Assembly: GCF_000090795.2 (NCBI RefSeq) | Contig: NW_003546294.1 | Location: 84,406-148,405, forward strand | Length of the DNA stretch: 64,000 nt | Source of the DNA: Amphimedon queenslandica | Taxonomy: Eukaryota > Porifera > Demospongiae > Haplosclerida > Niphatidae | Direction: 5' to 3' | In this document: positions 23,131 through 35,800 of the stretch, in pieces | Layout of the letters: each line of letters begins with the position of its first letter | How positions within the stretch are numbered: the stretch's first letter is position 1 | Translations under genes and position numbers: made by a program | The notes under the pieces: generated by a model | The model's database searches: none | What the model was told of the DNA's origin: nothing | Seen by the model: the letters and a program-made list of their open reading frames with translations, nothing else

Positions 23131-26100
23131 GGGTAAAGGGAGACATTCAAACACAAAGGAGTACACAATAAAAGAATAAATGAATAAAGAATAGTGCTGC
23201 TCATAGACTGTATTGGTGATAAATCACAATAAAAGCTCTAAATACAGTACAATGAATACAAGGAGAGATGAATGCACACCAATGGCATGACATACTGTGA
23301 ACAAATGAAATTATTATTAATATTACTATATTGATAGATATATATTATATTATGGCAGTATTGATTTACTTTAGTTGCTGATTCGATAATTCCTTGAAAT
23401 TTTACAACATCATTACGAATGCTCTGTGTCAGTTCATTTGATGTAGTTCTCTTCCATTTTGAGCCAAATCTCTCCTTCAGTGCTGTATCATCTCTCTCTT
23501 CTTCATCAAGCATCCTCTGAGTCTAGAAAGAAAAGAAATCATATTATTATTGATTTACATAAATACATGTTTTTATGATGTGTAGAAATTCTGAGCAGAT
23601 TCTGATAAATATAAAAAATTTTTAATTGTTCAAAAATTTAGCTAAATGCCTTGTACTGTACAAGGTACTTCGTCAAAAATTGTGAGGAGAAATTTCTCCA
23701 TTTTTTCTGATACATGCACATGTGCATAGACTATACAGTCATTATGTTGAGTAGTGAAACTAGTGATCAAAGTTCGAGTTTTTATGAATTTTTGAAGTTG
23801 CTCAAAATCAAGCCGAAGCTCCTGTATAGGACTTTGGCCAAATTGCCAAAAATAACTACGTGTAGGAGAGAATTTTTCATTTTTATAATTTTTTCTGATA
23901 CATATACATGTACATATGTTGCCTAGAAAGTTTAAACTGGTTCCAATCAAAATTAGATTTTTTATGAATGTTTTAAGTTGTTCCAAAATTGGGCCGAAGT
24001 CCTGTACTATAGTACAGGGATTTTGGTCAAATTTCACCAAAAATTAAAAGGAGAAAAATTTCCATTTTTATAATTTTTTCTGATACATATACATGTACTT
24101 ATGCTGTGTAGAAAGTTTGAGTTGATTCCGATCAAAATTGGATTTTTTATGAATTTTTAAAGTTGCTCCAAAATTGGGCCAAAGTCCCTGTACTATAGTA
24201 CAGGGATTTCAGTCAAATTTTACCAAAAATGACTAGGAAAAAATTCTCCATTTTTATAATTTTTTCTGATACATATACATGTACTTATGCTGTGTAGAAA
24301 GTTTGAGTTGATTCCGATCAAAATTGAATTTTTAATGAATTTTTAAAGTTGCTAATAAATCAGGCCAAAGGACTCTGCAATAGTGCAAATAAATATACAT
24401 GATACATGATTCATGTTCATGTACATGTACATGTATGTACAATTGTACATGTAATACATGCATAAATATGTAACGTACCTCATCAAGTATCTCTCTGTTC
24501 CTTGTTAGCAGTTCAGGTAGTGAATAAAGTTTATCTTCAAGTGATTGTATCCCTCCTTGCTCACGAATCCCTTGACTCTTCTCTTTAATGGAGTCAGGCA
24601 CAGCATTACCGCCAGTGTCTTCAATGGCAGCTGGAAGATTCTTACTAGCAAGGTTTCTAAATAAAGAGCAAAAAAGAGCTAAATTGGTAGGAATTTAAAT
24701 CACAAATTTTTGAATAATTTTCAACTACAGAGTAATGAAAAAAAAAGAAAGGCCCTACATTGTTCAAGACTCACTCGTTCAAGGAAGATGTTGCATTCCT
24801 CAGTTTCTCAAGCTCCTCATTGACAAGTGCATCCTTCTTGCCGTTATAATTGGACATAGCACGACTGACAGGTAGAGGAACAAGATTGGCAAATAAATCA
24901 AGGAAGTTTGAGGCTGGGGACTGAAACTGTATTGCCTTAGCAATGGAGGCTTTACCAGGAGGCTCAAGAGTCCCAAAATCAGGAACACGATCATTATATA
25001 TGAAATTATTGTCTTTTTCTACGGCTTCCAAGTCTTTCTTCAGAGATGAGGTGAGCTCCTGAAATATAAAATAAAATGAAAAAGGAATAATTGGGAGTGC
25101 AAGCACTTACGTATGGTTTGAAGAATACCTCTCCTCTCCTGTCGGCCTCACGAACCAAATCTGAAGCTTTCTATATAAAAATATACACACAATTATACAT
25201 ACATGCATACATGTACATGTACCCAATAATAAATTTCATTCCTACCTTCATTCTAGCTACAGCTTCACCAAAACTTTTATTGCTCTGAGCAACAAGTCCG
25301 AGATGATGCTGAGCAACTCCGTGAAAGTACTGGCTCTTCCCTGAGACAATGGCCAGCCATCCTTTCTCCCACTGGCCGCGGACCGAACCAACCATCATGT
25401 TACTGAGAGCCTCAGAATATAAATCGGAACACTGCATTGCCAGTTTAACAATAACGTGAGTCTTGATTTTATCTACACACATTTTGTACATGTAAGTGTA
25501 TCACATATCAATGTAGAGTATTTGCAAAGCATGCACTAATAGACAAAATATTTGGCAGATTGTCTGGCATACATAAACTCACCAACTCATTTGATTACTG
25601 AAAACATAAGCTATATATGTAAAATGTTCATTTAGATTCTAGAGTGTACATGTACATGTATACATGCATACTCACCTTTATAAGCTTTGAATACACAGAC
25701 TTCTTGAGCTTGTGCCAGCATAAGTGTAGCCAGAGCTGTCAGTGATTCAGCTGATAGATCAGGAGTTGGTGAGGACTGGAGGTGAGCAAACACCTGCTCC
25801 CTTAGATGCTGATACGTGCCGGCTGCACCCTAAGGAACAAAGGCATACTTATTAATGTACTAATTAAGTAGAGACAAACAATAATCGAAAGCCTCTATAT
25901 AACGGACACTTTGGGACATAAAAATTTACATTTATGTGGACGCTATTTTATTAAGGAATGTAATTGATACAATATATGCTGTCCTTTAAATGGAGGCGTC
26001 CGTTATAAATAAACCTATTATTAGCATAGGCTTTATTGTATACACATTGAGGAGGGAAAATTGAAAGTAAAATCAGTTTACTTGAAAATGCTTGGCAGCA

Positions 26101-27140
26101 GCCTTTAGGCCCTCGTCACTATCAAAATTTTGAGACTTTGCAATCTGAGACTGTAGAGCACCAATATTGAACAAAACACAGCATCTCTCATATAAACCAG
26201 ACACCATTGCTACAAAATAATAATGTCATCATTAGCATTTAGTATTATTAAAATTATTGTTAGAGTACACATTATATTTATTAAATGCTACCTAGCAGTG
26301 AAACCACTTTCTGATACATAATTTAACAACAATCACCCTTTCTCTCTCTCTTCCTTCTCTTTCTCTCAAACTTACAAGCATTCTTTGAGCTGAGTAAACC
26401 AGTGGAGAAGGCATCGTGCCAATTAAACTTTATGTGTATCTATCAACAATAAAAATAATGATAATCATTAATGATTGTCATGTGAGTTCAGATCACAATG
26501 GTCACATGTGCTAACTTAAGTGTCACTGAATCATTGTGTATAACATGTGACTACTCAATCCAAATGTACTTTTATAGTACATATGTACACACACTGTCTC
26601 CCCCTCTCTCTCTCTCACCTGACTCTCAGATATTGGTAACTTATTCTCAATTGCTGCCAGTTGATCATGATACCTGTTGAAATATGAATTATATAATAAT
26701 ATAAAAGCATGTGTATAGATAATGTTAACAACATATTAGTGTTAGTCTGGGGACCAGACCTTTGCTATATTAGTGTATCAATTGCTAGAAGACCCAGTGT
26801 AAGGAATACACAATACAAGGAATAGCTAAATGACACACAAATATATTGTAATGTGTCATGATATTCCCAGCCCCAATTGAAAACCAGCACCCCCACTAAC
26901 AATAAACAGTGATATTAAACGTTCATATCTTTACCTAATAATGAGGTCTAGCCCAGTTTCGTGCTTGTCGGGTGACTTTACGACAGTGGACTCTCTCAGT
27001 ACGTTTAGTTCCTTTATTGCGTCTCGGAATGTACCAGCCTCCTCCTCATAGTTGTTGGCAATGAAACGTGGCAACTTGTCAGTAAAATCCACAGACTTTG
27101 TGGCCTTTGCAGGAACAGAGACTAAATACTGCGCAGCCAT
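21539..27140 (-). CDS. PDCD6IP: ALIX / PDCD6IP (Bro1-domain ESCRT adaptor), complete
   Basis: ALIX links ESCRT-I and ESCRT-III in vesicle budding, abscission and membrane repair. The ATG at 27140 gives [19 protein letters not shown]. About 19 exons were read: 26935-27140, 26619-26673, 26376-26439, 26082-26209, 25676-25829, 25246-25472, 25111-25170, 24775-25058, 24479-24656, 23371-23522, then about 22962-23096, 22811-22908, 22624-22726, 22353-22531, 22211-22304, 22090-22159, 21870-22044, 21636-21825 and 21539-21587. The Bro1 domain includes [35 protein letters not shown] and [12 protein letters not shown]. The V domain includes [20 protein letters not shown] and [11 protein letters not shown]. 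The proline-rich tail has PSAP (21948-21959), the TSG101-binding late motif also found in human ALIX, then PPPQG repeats and ends PYQPPPRR. Confidence 0.95.
23545..24365 (+). repeat. Tandem repeat family A, best array (about 4.5 units, 185-bp period)
   Basis: The marker TTTTTATAATTTTTTCTGAT recurs at about 23881, 24066 and 24251, giving a 185-bp period. Each unit has GAGAATTCTCC-like sequence, TGATACATATACATGTA, TTATGCTGTGTAGAAAGTTT, GATTCCGATCAAAATTGGAT and a near-palindrome around CTGTACTATAGTACAG. It lies in the ALIX intron between exons 23371-23522 and 24479-24656. No coding potential. Confidence 0.9.
25898..26007. mobile_element. MITE family B copy 2, ALIX intron
   Basis: Terminal inverted repeat TATAACGGACRC: the left end is TATAACGGACACTTTGGGAC and the right end GGAGGCGTCCGTTATA. 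The interior shares ATTGTATCAATTACATT (reverse complement) with the copy at 12601-12733. It is 110 bp and non-coding. Confidence 0.8.
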
Positions 27141-27850
27141 AACAGAGAAGAATCAGAAAATATGAAATGACACCCAATTTCAGGCAGAAATAGAAATGAA
27201 ATGAATGGCAAAGAAAATGGGCTGGGTCTATGACATCATTTTAAAAGTTAAGATACTATGATTTTAATTTTATAACTAGCATCACGTGAGCACAATCACG
27301 TGAGCTCTAGTTTTATAACTATTCATAACTGGGTGTTCAGTGTCACGTGTAGGGTGGAGCCCTGTGACCATATATGGTAATTCCATTACCCTGGCCCCCA
27401 CAGCTATGTGTTCGGTTCCTTCATGACCTGTGTATGGAGCACATGGCTGAACCGAGATACAGCGGCTTCTTACATCAAACCTATAGCTCCTACTAGTTGT
27501 GTTCTCTACTCCTTCTCTGTTCCCTTCCCTTCCAAATAAGAAGAGTTCAAAGTCTACCGCTGTACTCTCACCATTCTCATCGTGTAACCGAGTAACCCGC
27601 GGGAGCACCTGGCGCGCAATCCGGTACACTTGTTTATCCTCTCTTCCCCCGCCGACAGAGGCCTAAACTACACTATACCCATCGCTACTGGATCGGGGAG
27701 ACTTCTTTTAACTCAACTTGGACTTTATTCTGAAGCTTAAAAGGCTACTCTGTCAAATACCGAGCGGCCGCCCTCTAAAGCTACTCTTAAGCCTTATCTT
27801 CTGGCCCCGGTGTTGTTTACTCATCTCTCTCTCTCTCTTCTCTGACTGTC
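27141..27850. promoter_or_regulatory. ALIX/KANSL1 divergent intergenic region
   Basis: 710 bp between the ALIX ATG (minus) and KANSL1 ATG (plus). 27280-27830 is clearly more GC- and CpG-rich than its surroundings, consistent with a shared promoter and the KANSL1 5' leader. E-box CACGTG sequences occur at about 27284, 27297 and 27342. A 115-codon open frame on the minus strand (27282-27629) has no ATG at its start and no family match I recognise. It was not called as a gene. Confidence 0.5.
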
Positions 27851-29437
27851 ATGCAAGCTCTCCATCGTGTCAATGGAGTAGTATCTTCAGGTCTTCCTTC
27901 ATCAGTCATACAGTCAGGCACCAGTGATAGACATCAAGATAAAGTTGTCGTGGTGCCATCAATAAATGGCACCAATCTACCAGCTAATAACAATAACAGC
28001 ATTGGATCAACCAACACTGACATTTTGACTCTGAGCAGACTAGCATCTTTATCAAAGACTTTAAACCAGCCGCCAGGAGGAGGGGGGACAATTGTGGGTA
28101 CTCTCAAGGGAGGGGTACTAATGGGAGGAGGGGAAACGTCCCGCGGCGAGGGAGGAGGAGGTATGGCAGGCCAACACAAGCTGAACAACAGTCATCTTCA
28201 TCGTAGCTCGATGACCAAGAACATGAAGACTGAGGCTACACCATCAAATACTACTAATAATAATGGACTTGATAACAACCAGATCTTGTCTTCATCAATC
28301 GGGAGAGATGGTCAAGTACAGAACTTTATCAAAAGACACTGCTGCTCTGTCATAGACACTAGGTCCTCTCGTCTCTCTAGTGCCCAGTCAGGTCTTGAGA
28401 ATAGAGTAAGAGCTTCCCTTAAGACTCTTAGATCCTCTCAGTTGCGTATGAGTCACGCCCACACCCTTAACGAACTAATCTCTCATAAGAAAGGACCCGA
28501 AGTTGAAGAAGAGGTTACTCCTCTATTGCTAACTGTTGACGGTTCCAGCAATACCAGTTTCAATTCTAGCATTGATAGTAGTAGCAATGGATCTTTACTG
28601 GCTCCTCCTCCTTCCCTTCCTTCGAATGGTAAAGTCTCTTCTGCCCTACAGCAACACCTCCATTGTTTAGAGTCGCTCATCGATGAAGAAGCAACTGACA
28701 CCAGTTCTGATGAGGAAGAAGAAATGGAGGCTCTGCCTAGAAATGGAAAGACAAAGAGCAAAAATGATAGATATATAAGGTATGGTAATGCATGTCCTTC
28801 TCTCCCTCTTCTTATCCCTTGAAATTTTAGCTGTACCTATTATTGGAAGTGTGTTTACATCTTTTACAATGGACACCAGCTTTGATATCTATTACAATGT
28901 ATTACCTTACTAACTGAAGCATGAGCTTGTGTGAATTGTGGTACATGTACACAAACATATCTTTCTTTCTGTCTTTAAGGAGTGGTGGTATAGTTATAAA
29001 TGTATGTGTACATATTACTCTCTCTCTCCACTCCACTTAGTTGAGGGTGCATGTATACATGTTAATGTATTAAGCAGACCTTACTAAAAGGTATATCCTT
29101 TATAAATAACACAGCACTAGTTTAATTCTTATATTGCTATGCAACACACTTTTTAGTAACCAGTAGCATAATGTCTCAATTTTATAGTTAAGGGTACCAA
29201 TAATACGTGTTTGTTGTCTTCATGTGTTAAGTGGGGTCCCACTCCCTTACATATTGCCACCTCTATTGTGTATGTCATTTACTGCTAGAGAGAGAGAGGG
29301 AGGGAGGAAATCATTAGAGAAAGAGATGGAGTGGGTTGTGAAGCTGTTTTTGAAATGTTTTTTTGTGCCTGACCACATTTACTTTCTCAAACAGCTGCTG
29401 TGCCCCTAGTTACAATCTTATTATATTTTATTTTTAA

Positions 29438-29476
<39 letters not shown>

Positions 29477-32400
29477 CATTCTCTGCACTGGTACATTGTT
29501 TATTGAGATGAATTTGGCAGTAAGTCTTTTGGAATATTTTGTTTAAATTCTTGAGGGTCGTGTTATTATATTTATACATAACATTTAATGATCACCTTGA
29601 TTATTAATTCTCTATGGATATAGACTATGTACAGGTATGTATATATGGGTGTACCAGTATATGCATTATGTAAGATGTACTAATATATATACATGGGTGG
29701 TGATGATGCAATCTGAATTTATTCATGAGTGTCTTTTATTGGCTTCTAGCTTTTCTCTACACTGCCACGTCACTAACTAATGCACATATACACATAATTT
29801 GTTTCATAGGTCACATGATTACAATTACTATAATTATTATACAGTGTATGTTATAGCTCCAATAGACACTAGTAGGTTGTGTATCCTTGTTCTACGTAAG
29901 GATTCTTTAGGGTATATTTTGTGTACATATTAATGGTGTAGTGTATGCATGTACACATACATGCGTGTGTGTACATGTAATGGCTTGTTGTTATTAGTGG
30001 TTGGCTCTGTTTTTAATCTTGTCCATCTTGTAATTGACTATTATAGAGGCTGTTGGTTGTATATTTATATTTATTTATGTCAGAAAGGAAGGAAGACTAG
30101 GCACTACAGTGTCTATGTCTAAGCAGGGGGTCTAGTTTATAAAAGGATATATATTTTATTGGATCGTGATTATATCTACTTCATACCACATCAACCTATC
30201 ATAATTCATTGCCTTTTAATGCACATCCATGTATAGTACATTTGTAATTAGCAGCTGTAAGTTGTCTCTGTCACATATTACTCATATATCGTGTAGAAAA
30301 TGTGCCGTTTTGTAGTTTTGTATTGCTTTGTATTGCGTGCATCAGTGTAATTTTGTTAACTTGAATCTGTTCAAGTACTAAGTTGAAGTCATAATGTGTC
30401 GACATCATGAAAGCTCTGAGTTGATAATCAATGGTGTATGATGATTATTTTATCTCATCATATTGGCAGTTGTTATCCTTCTCAACCACTATGAGTACAT
30501 GTAGCTCAATCAAAACAGTAGTGGCTGGTTTATTGCTCTTTAATAAACTAATGGGCTTGCCCCCTAACATTGATACCTGTAGCATTATACTATATTGGAT
30601 TTGAACTTTATGTCTTTGTACAATTCTGGTACACTAGACCGTAATAGTTGATAACACTGTGGCCATTAGCAGAAAGCATTGTACCGTACTTGTGTTATAA
30701 ATTCTTGGGATATTTTATCAACGTGTCAAACTCGATACTTGATTAGTATATGTACATATTGTCTGTATGTATAATCACTATTAATAATAAGTACATACAT
30801 GTACATTGCCTGTACACTTAGAGATTTGTGTGTGTGTATGCGTGTAATGGTATACAGCAAGAGAATGTGTTTTTTGTTAGAGTGGGAGTTATGTCTTTCT
30901 TTGTGTATGTATTTTATTATTAATTATTATTTATTGCTACTACGAACATTATTATTATTATTACTATCCAGTTACCATTGTTTATTATTTTAATGTCATT
31001 AATTTATTTAATAACATCTTATGACATCAGTATCATTAAAATATTTCTTACTATTATCATTGTATTAACTACATGTATGTATTTCATATTTACTACTAAT
31101 CCCCTTCCTTATATTGACAGGAAACTTGCCGTCAAGCAAAGATGGGAGAAGGACAGAGCCCAGTTAGGTGCCAGGTGGGCCTGGCTCTGTCACCAGATAT
31201 TGACTCTGAATCAAAAACTTTATCAGTTGGACTCGAGGATACAAACACAGGACCCAAAGGAGACAGTACAACTCACGCCCCATAACCCACCTCCCTCTCC
31301 CCTCAATCTTCCCAACTGTGTCTGCGGGTTACAAAATGGCCACAGCGATCATAAGGTCTCAGGGGGGCAGCCCCCCCAGCGAGGCAACGGCTCGACGCTT
31401 CTCTCCAAGCCGCCACTCGGGGGTAAAGTGAACGGGGGTGTCACGTGTTCGTGTCAGTTTCGTCAGATGTTGCTCTCAAACCAGTCATTAATGATGAGTC
31501 ATCCTCTTCAAGTTGGGGATCTTGTCGGGTGTTCGTTCCCTGTTCTTGTCATGGATGAGGCGAATCAGGTCTCAGCTAGGACCCGTGGAACTCACCGGGC
31601 GCCTAAGAGGAAGCTTGTGAGAATGAAAGAAAAGAGACAGGAGAGGAGAAAGGGGAAGAGGTCAGGCTGTTCTACCGTTGATGAGTCTTACCATCCTCAT
31701 CTCTCACAGGAAGGAGGTAAAGGAAAAGAGAGAGAGAAAGGGAAGAGAGAGAGAATGAAGGAAAAGGAAAGAATGATAATCTGTGTAGGAGAGAGTGCCA
31801 GTTTACACATATTTTTGATTATGTAATAGTTACATGTAGTTAGCTTTGCTGCATGTACATGTTAAAGCCAGCAATTAGAATTTCAGTAATTATACACTCC
31901 ACTTTCTGATTGGGTCACTTTTGATCTTAAATATAGTGTAATTTTAGCTTCTTTAGCTATGCAATTCCCTCTTGTAACAACATGGCTGATGTAGTACATC
32001 CTTGTACAGTATTTCAATGACTACATTATATACAGTTGTGTTTGTATGTATTTTTTATTTATTTTATTTTCATTAAATTGAATATGAAAACCCACCTGTC
32101 CATACAAATAAATTATTACTTTTATTTAATTATTTAATTCAATTATTATTACTATAGATGTGCCGTCTAATGTCTGGTTGGATTCGTCATTACATCAAGT
32201 CCTTCAAGAGCATTCATATGCTTCTCTTCCACTACCTAAGAAGCGTAAAGTATCAGCTGCAGCCACTACAACAGCTGCTTCTAATAGCTGTAGTACCGTT
32301 ACTAATCTGTTTGATCATGCTGCTACCATCAATCATTCATTACTGAGTATGTTAATCAATTTATTTCACTCTCTCTCCTTCTCTCTCTCTTTGCTTGCTC

Positions 32401-32826
32401 ATTTTTAATATTATTAATATTTGCCTATTTTATTGGTATTTTTCTTTGAAGGATTAGAAAGGAGCAAGTCTTTCTCTCCCTCTCCTTCTCCCCTTGATGT
32501 GTCCTCTTCTATTGGAGAGAAAGGTCAGCTACATGTAGCTGCTTAGATACATTACCCATTCATGTGTATCAGTATATGCATATACACTGTACATTCTAAA
32601 TGTTGTGTTTCAGGTTCACTTTACAATTTTATTGGGGAAAACATAATTTTTAGTGCTGAGAATGAGTGGGTTTGTGGGCTGGTTGGTAATGTCAGTGTGT
32701 GTATTGTTGTATGTTTGTCTGTGGGGATACTATGAGATTCTTCCCATCATCATCATCATAAAAGGATTTATTGTGGTCACTCAGTTTGTATATGTGGTCA
32801 TGTTGTAGGGCCCTTCTGTTCTTTAT

Positions 32827-32875
<49 letters not shown>

Positions 32876-35800
32876 TTTTTTTTCTTTCTCTCTCTCCCTT
32901 CCTCCCTCTCTCCCTCCCCTCTCTCCCTTCCTCCCTCTCTCTCTCTGTTTCTCTCTCATAAAACACTATCTTCATTTGTTTATTTTTATGATTTATGACT
33001 GTTTATTCATGTACTTATGCTTACATTACAGGTATACCACGAAAGAGACACAGTGCCAATTCGTTTGATGACTCCTCCCATCCTGTCACGCCCACCTCAC
33101 TAATGAAGAAAAAGAAAGGCGTGACCACACCCCAATACGACATCAATAACATAGTCATACCTTACTCCATCCTATCCACTACTACGAGGCTTGAGAAACT
33201 CGAGTACAAGGAGATTATAACTCCAAAGTGGCGTAAAGTGTCATCGCATCCAGCTCATCCCCTGCCTCCTCTACCTAACGGAGAGCACATGGAGACTGAG
33301 CAGAAGGCTGAAGGAGTGAAGGAGAATGGCGTTGTGAGGAATGGTGGAGAGAGTGTTCAACAAAATGGTGACAAGGAGACCGTGAACTGTGACAATGAGA
33401 TTGAGAGCGATGAGGAGGTAAGCTATGCTTCTATATAATCACAAATATGTGGCTGCTAATTGTTTTATTTGATTAAATTATTTGTACCATATACCGTACG
33501 TTGTTCACCTTTTTTAGGGCTGTAAATTTCGTGAATCTTCAAAGAAAATTGTGCAATTTACAGCCCTCAAAAAAAGGCGCCCTACGGCATTTATATTGTA
33601 CAGTTTTGTTGGCCATATTTTTGAGCAATTAACTTTAAAAAGTTATAGAAAACCCAATTTTGATCAGAATCAACTCAAAGTTCTTCACAACATAGCTGCA
33701 GTACATGTATATGCATCAGAAAAAAATTCATAAAAATCTAATTTTGATTGGAATCAGTTAAAACTTCATACACAGCATAAGTACATGTATATACAGGGAC
33801 TTTGGCCGGATTTTAGAGTAACTTTAAAAATTCGTAAAAAATCCAATTTTGATCGGAATCAGCTCAAACTTGCGACATAACTTATATGTATCAGAAAAAA
33901 TTATTAAAATGGAGAATTCTCTCCTAGTCATTTTTGGCAAAATTTGGCTGATGACCCTGTACTATGGTACATGGTCTTTGGCTGGATTTTAGAGTAACTT
34001 TAAAAATTTGTAAAAAATCCAATTTTGATCAGAATCAGCTCAAACTTGCTACACAACATAAAAATGTGTATATGCATCAGAAAAAATTATAAAAATGGAG
34101 AATTCTCTTGTAGCCATTTTTGGTGAAATTTGGCCAAAGTCCCTGTACTATAGTACAGGAACTTTGGCCTGATTTTTGAGCCACTTTAAGAATTCATTAC
34201 AAATCCAATTTTGATTGAAATGAGCTGAAACTTTCTGCGCAACACAAATACAGGCATATGCATCAAATAAAATTATAAAAATGGAAAATTCCCCCTTAGT
34301 CATTTTTGATGAAATTTGGCCAATGACCCTGTACTATTGGCCAATTTGGCCAATGTGTACTATAATATAAAGCGTTTTGTTAAATTTTGTATATGCATCA
34401 AATAAAATTATAAAAATGGAAATTCTCTCTTAGTCATTTTTGATTGACCAGTTTGGCCAATGTGTACTATATAATATAGGATGTTTTGTTAAATTTTGGA
34501 ACAAATTTATAAATTGATTTGATACTGACAGATGCCTGTGGAAGCTGTTCATAACAATACAAAAATGAAGTATCCATCCTTGTAAAGGCATAAAAATATC
34601 CTTGCTTGACCACTGTTATTTTAGACCAATACTCAATAAATGTATTTACTCATTTCATTTATCATTATAGGATGATTCTGATGCTGTATTCGCTATAAGG
34701 CACGACAGGTGTGAAGCCAAAGAGCGTAACCGCTACCTCAATTTTGTCACAGGCAATCGTAAAAGACCACGTCCGTCCCAACTCTCGTCTACCCCTGACT
34801 CTGGCTCCCTCTCTCCTTCCTTTCCCAGCACTCCTCCTCCTCCTGTAGAGAGGGTCGAGAGAGTACCTCAAGTCCCCCCATGGTCCCCACGGAAGTTCCC
34901 ACTAGCTGGTAATGATGAGTTTATGTAGATATAGCTTGAACACTTGACAGCTTACTAAGTAGTCTATCTTTAATCAGGACCAATTGAATAAGTGAAATAC
35001 CGTGTAGCGTAAAATTATTGAGGGCTGTAAATTTCACGATTTTTTTGAAGATTCACGGAAATTACTTAATTATTTTGGCACAAGATGGCAGATGGCATAA
35101 ATTTGCAAAAATTAAATCTGCAAAATAGATTTTAAGGCAAACTCACGAAATTTACAGCCCTTGAAAATTTTGCGCTATGTGGTACACAAGAGGGAGAGAG
35201 AGACAGATATTTAAAAGAGAGAGATATATATAGACAGACTTATTGTTCAATTTATTATAGTCTAGCATTAGAGTGTTCTAGAGTCACAAAGACTAGTGTA
35301 AGAAGAGAGGAGAATGGAGCAATTGAGAATACACGTAGTTCAGAATTAAGACTATAACACTATACATGTAAAGATTAGAATAACCTGTGCATGTATAAAC
35401 AATAATGTGAACAGTGTGCTTACAAGTATAATTAAAGGGATACTGGCGCAGTTTACGGAAGAGCTGCATGGCTTTAGTACACGGAAGGTTTATAAACAAA
35501 AAATGGCTGCGGGTTTATATCTTGTAATATAACAACAGTTTATGCTCTGATTCTTGCTTCTGGAGCTCTGATACTTCAACAAATGATGCTTTTTGTTCAT
35601 CTTCACCAAACTAAGAGGTAAGTACTTAACTGCATTTTTCTTCATCAAGTTTGCCATCCGTAAAAGGCTAGTGTCTTTTTGACAGGTGAGTTTGACCATG
35701 TAGCTGTGTTTGCTGGAGTCCATATCTTTCTGAGCTCTTCTCTGGCCTTTATTTGACATCTTCACTTAGCAGGACTTTCTCTCCATTCTTCTGAATGCCA

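Noticed and set aside
27282-27629. 115-codon minus frame in the ALIX/KANSL1 gap
   Set aside because: It opens with GTG, has no ATG near its start and no family resemblance; better explained by GC-rich promoter/leader sequence. It could not be fully excluded as an exon.
32771-32998. Leu/Ser-rich plus frame across the CT tract
   Set aside because: Translation of a (CT)n repeat inside a KANSL1 intron.
35490-35765. 91-codon minus frame inside the TTAA element as a stand-alone gene
   Set aside because: It starts at GTG, is Lys-rich without a known domain and lies within a non-autonomous element; reported only as an oddity of that element.
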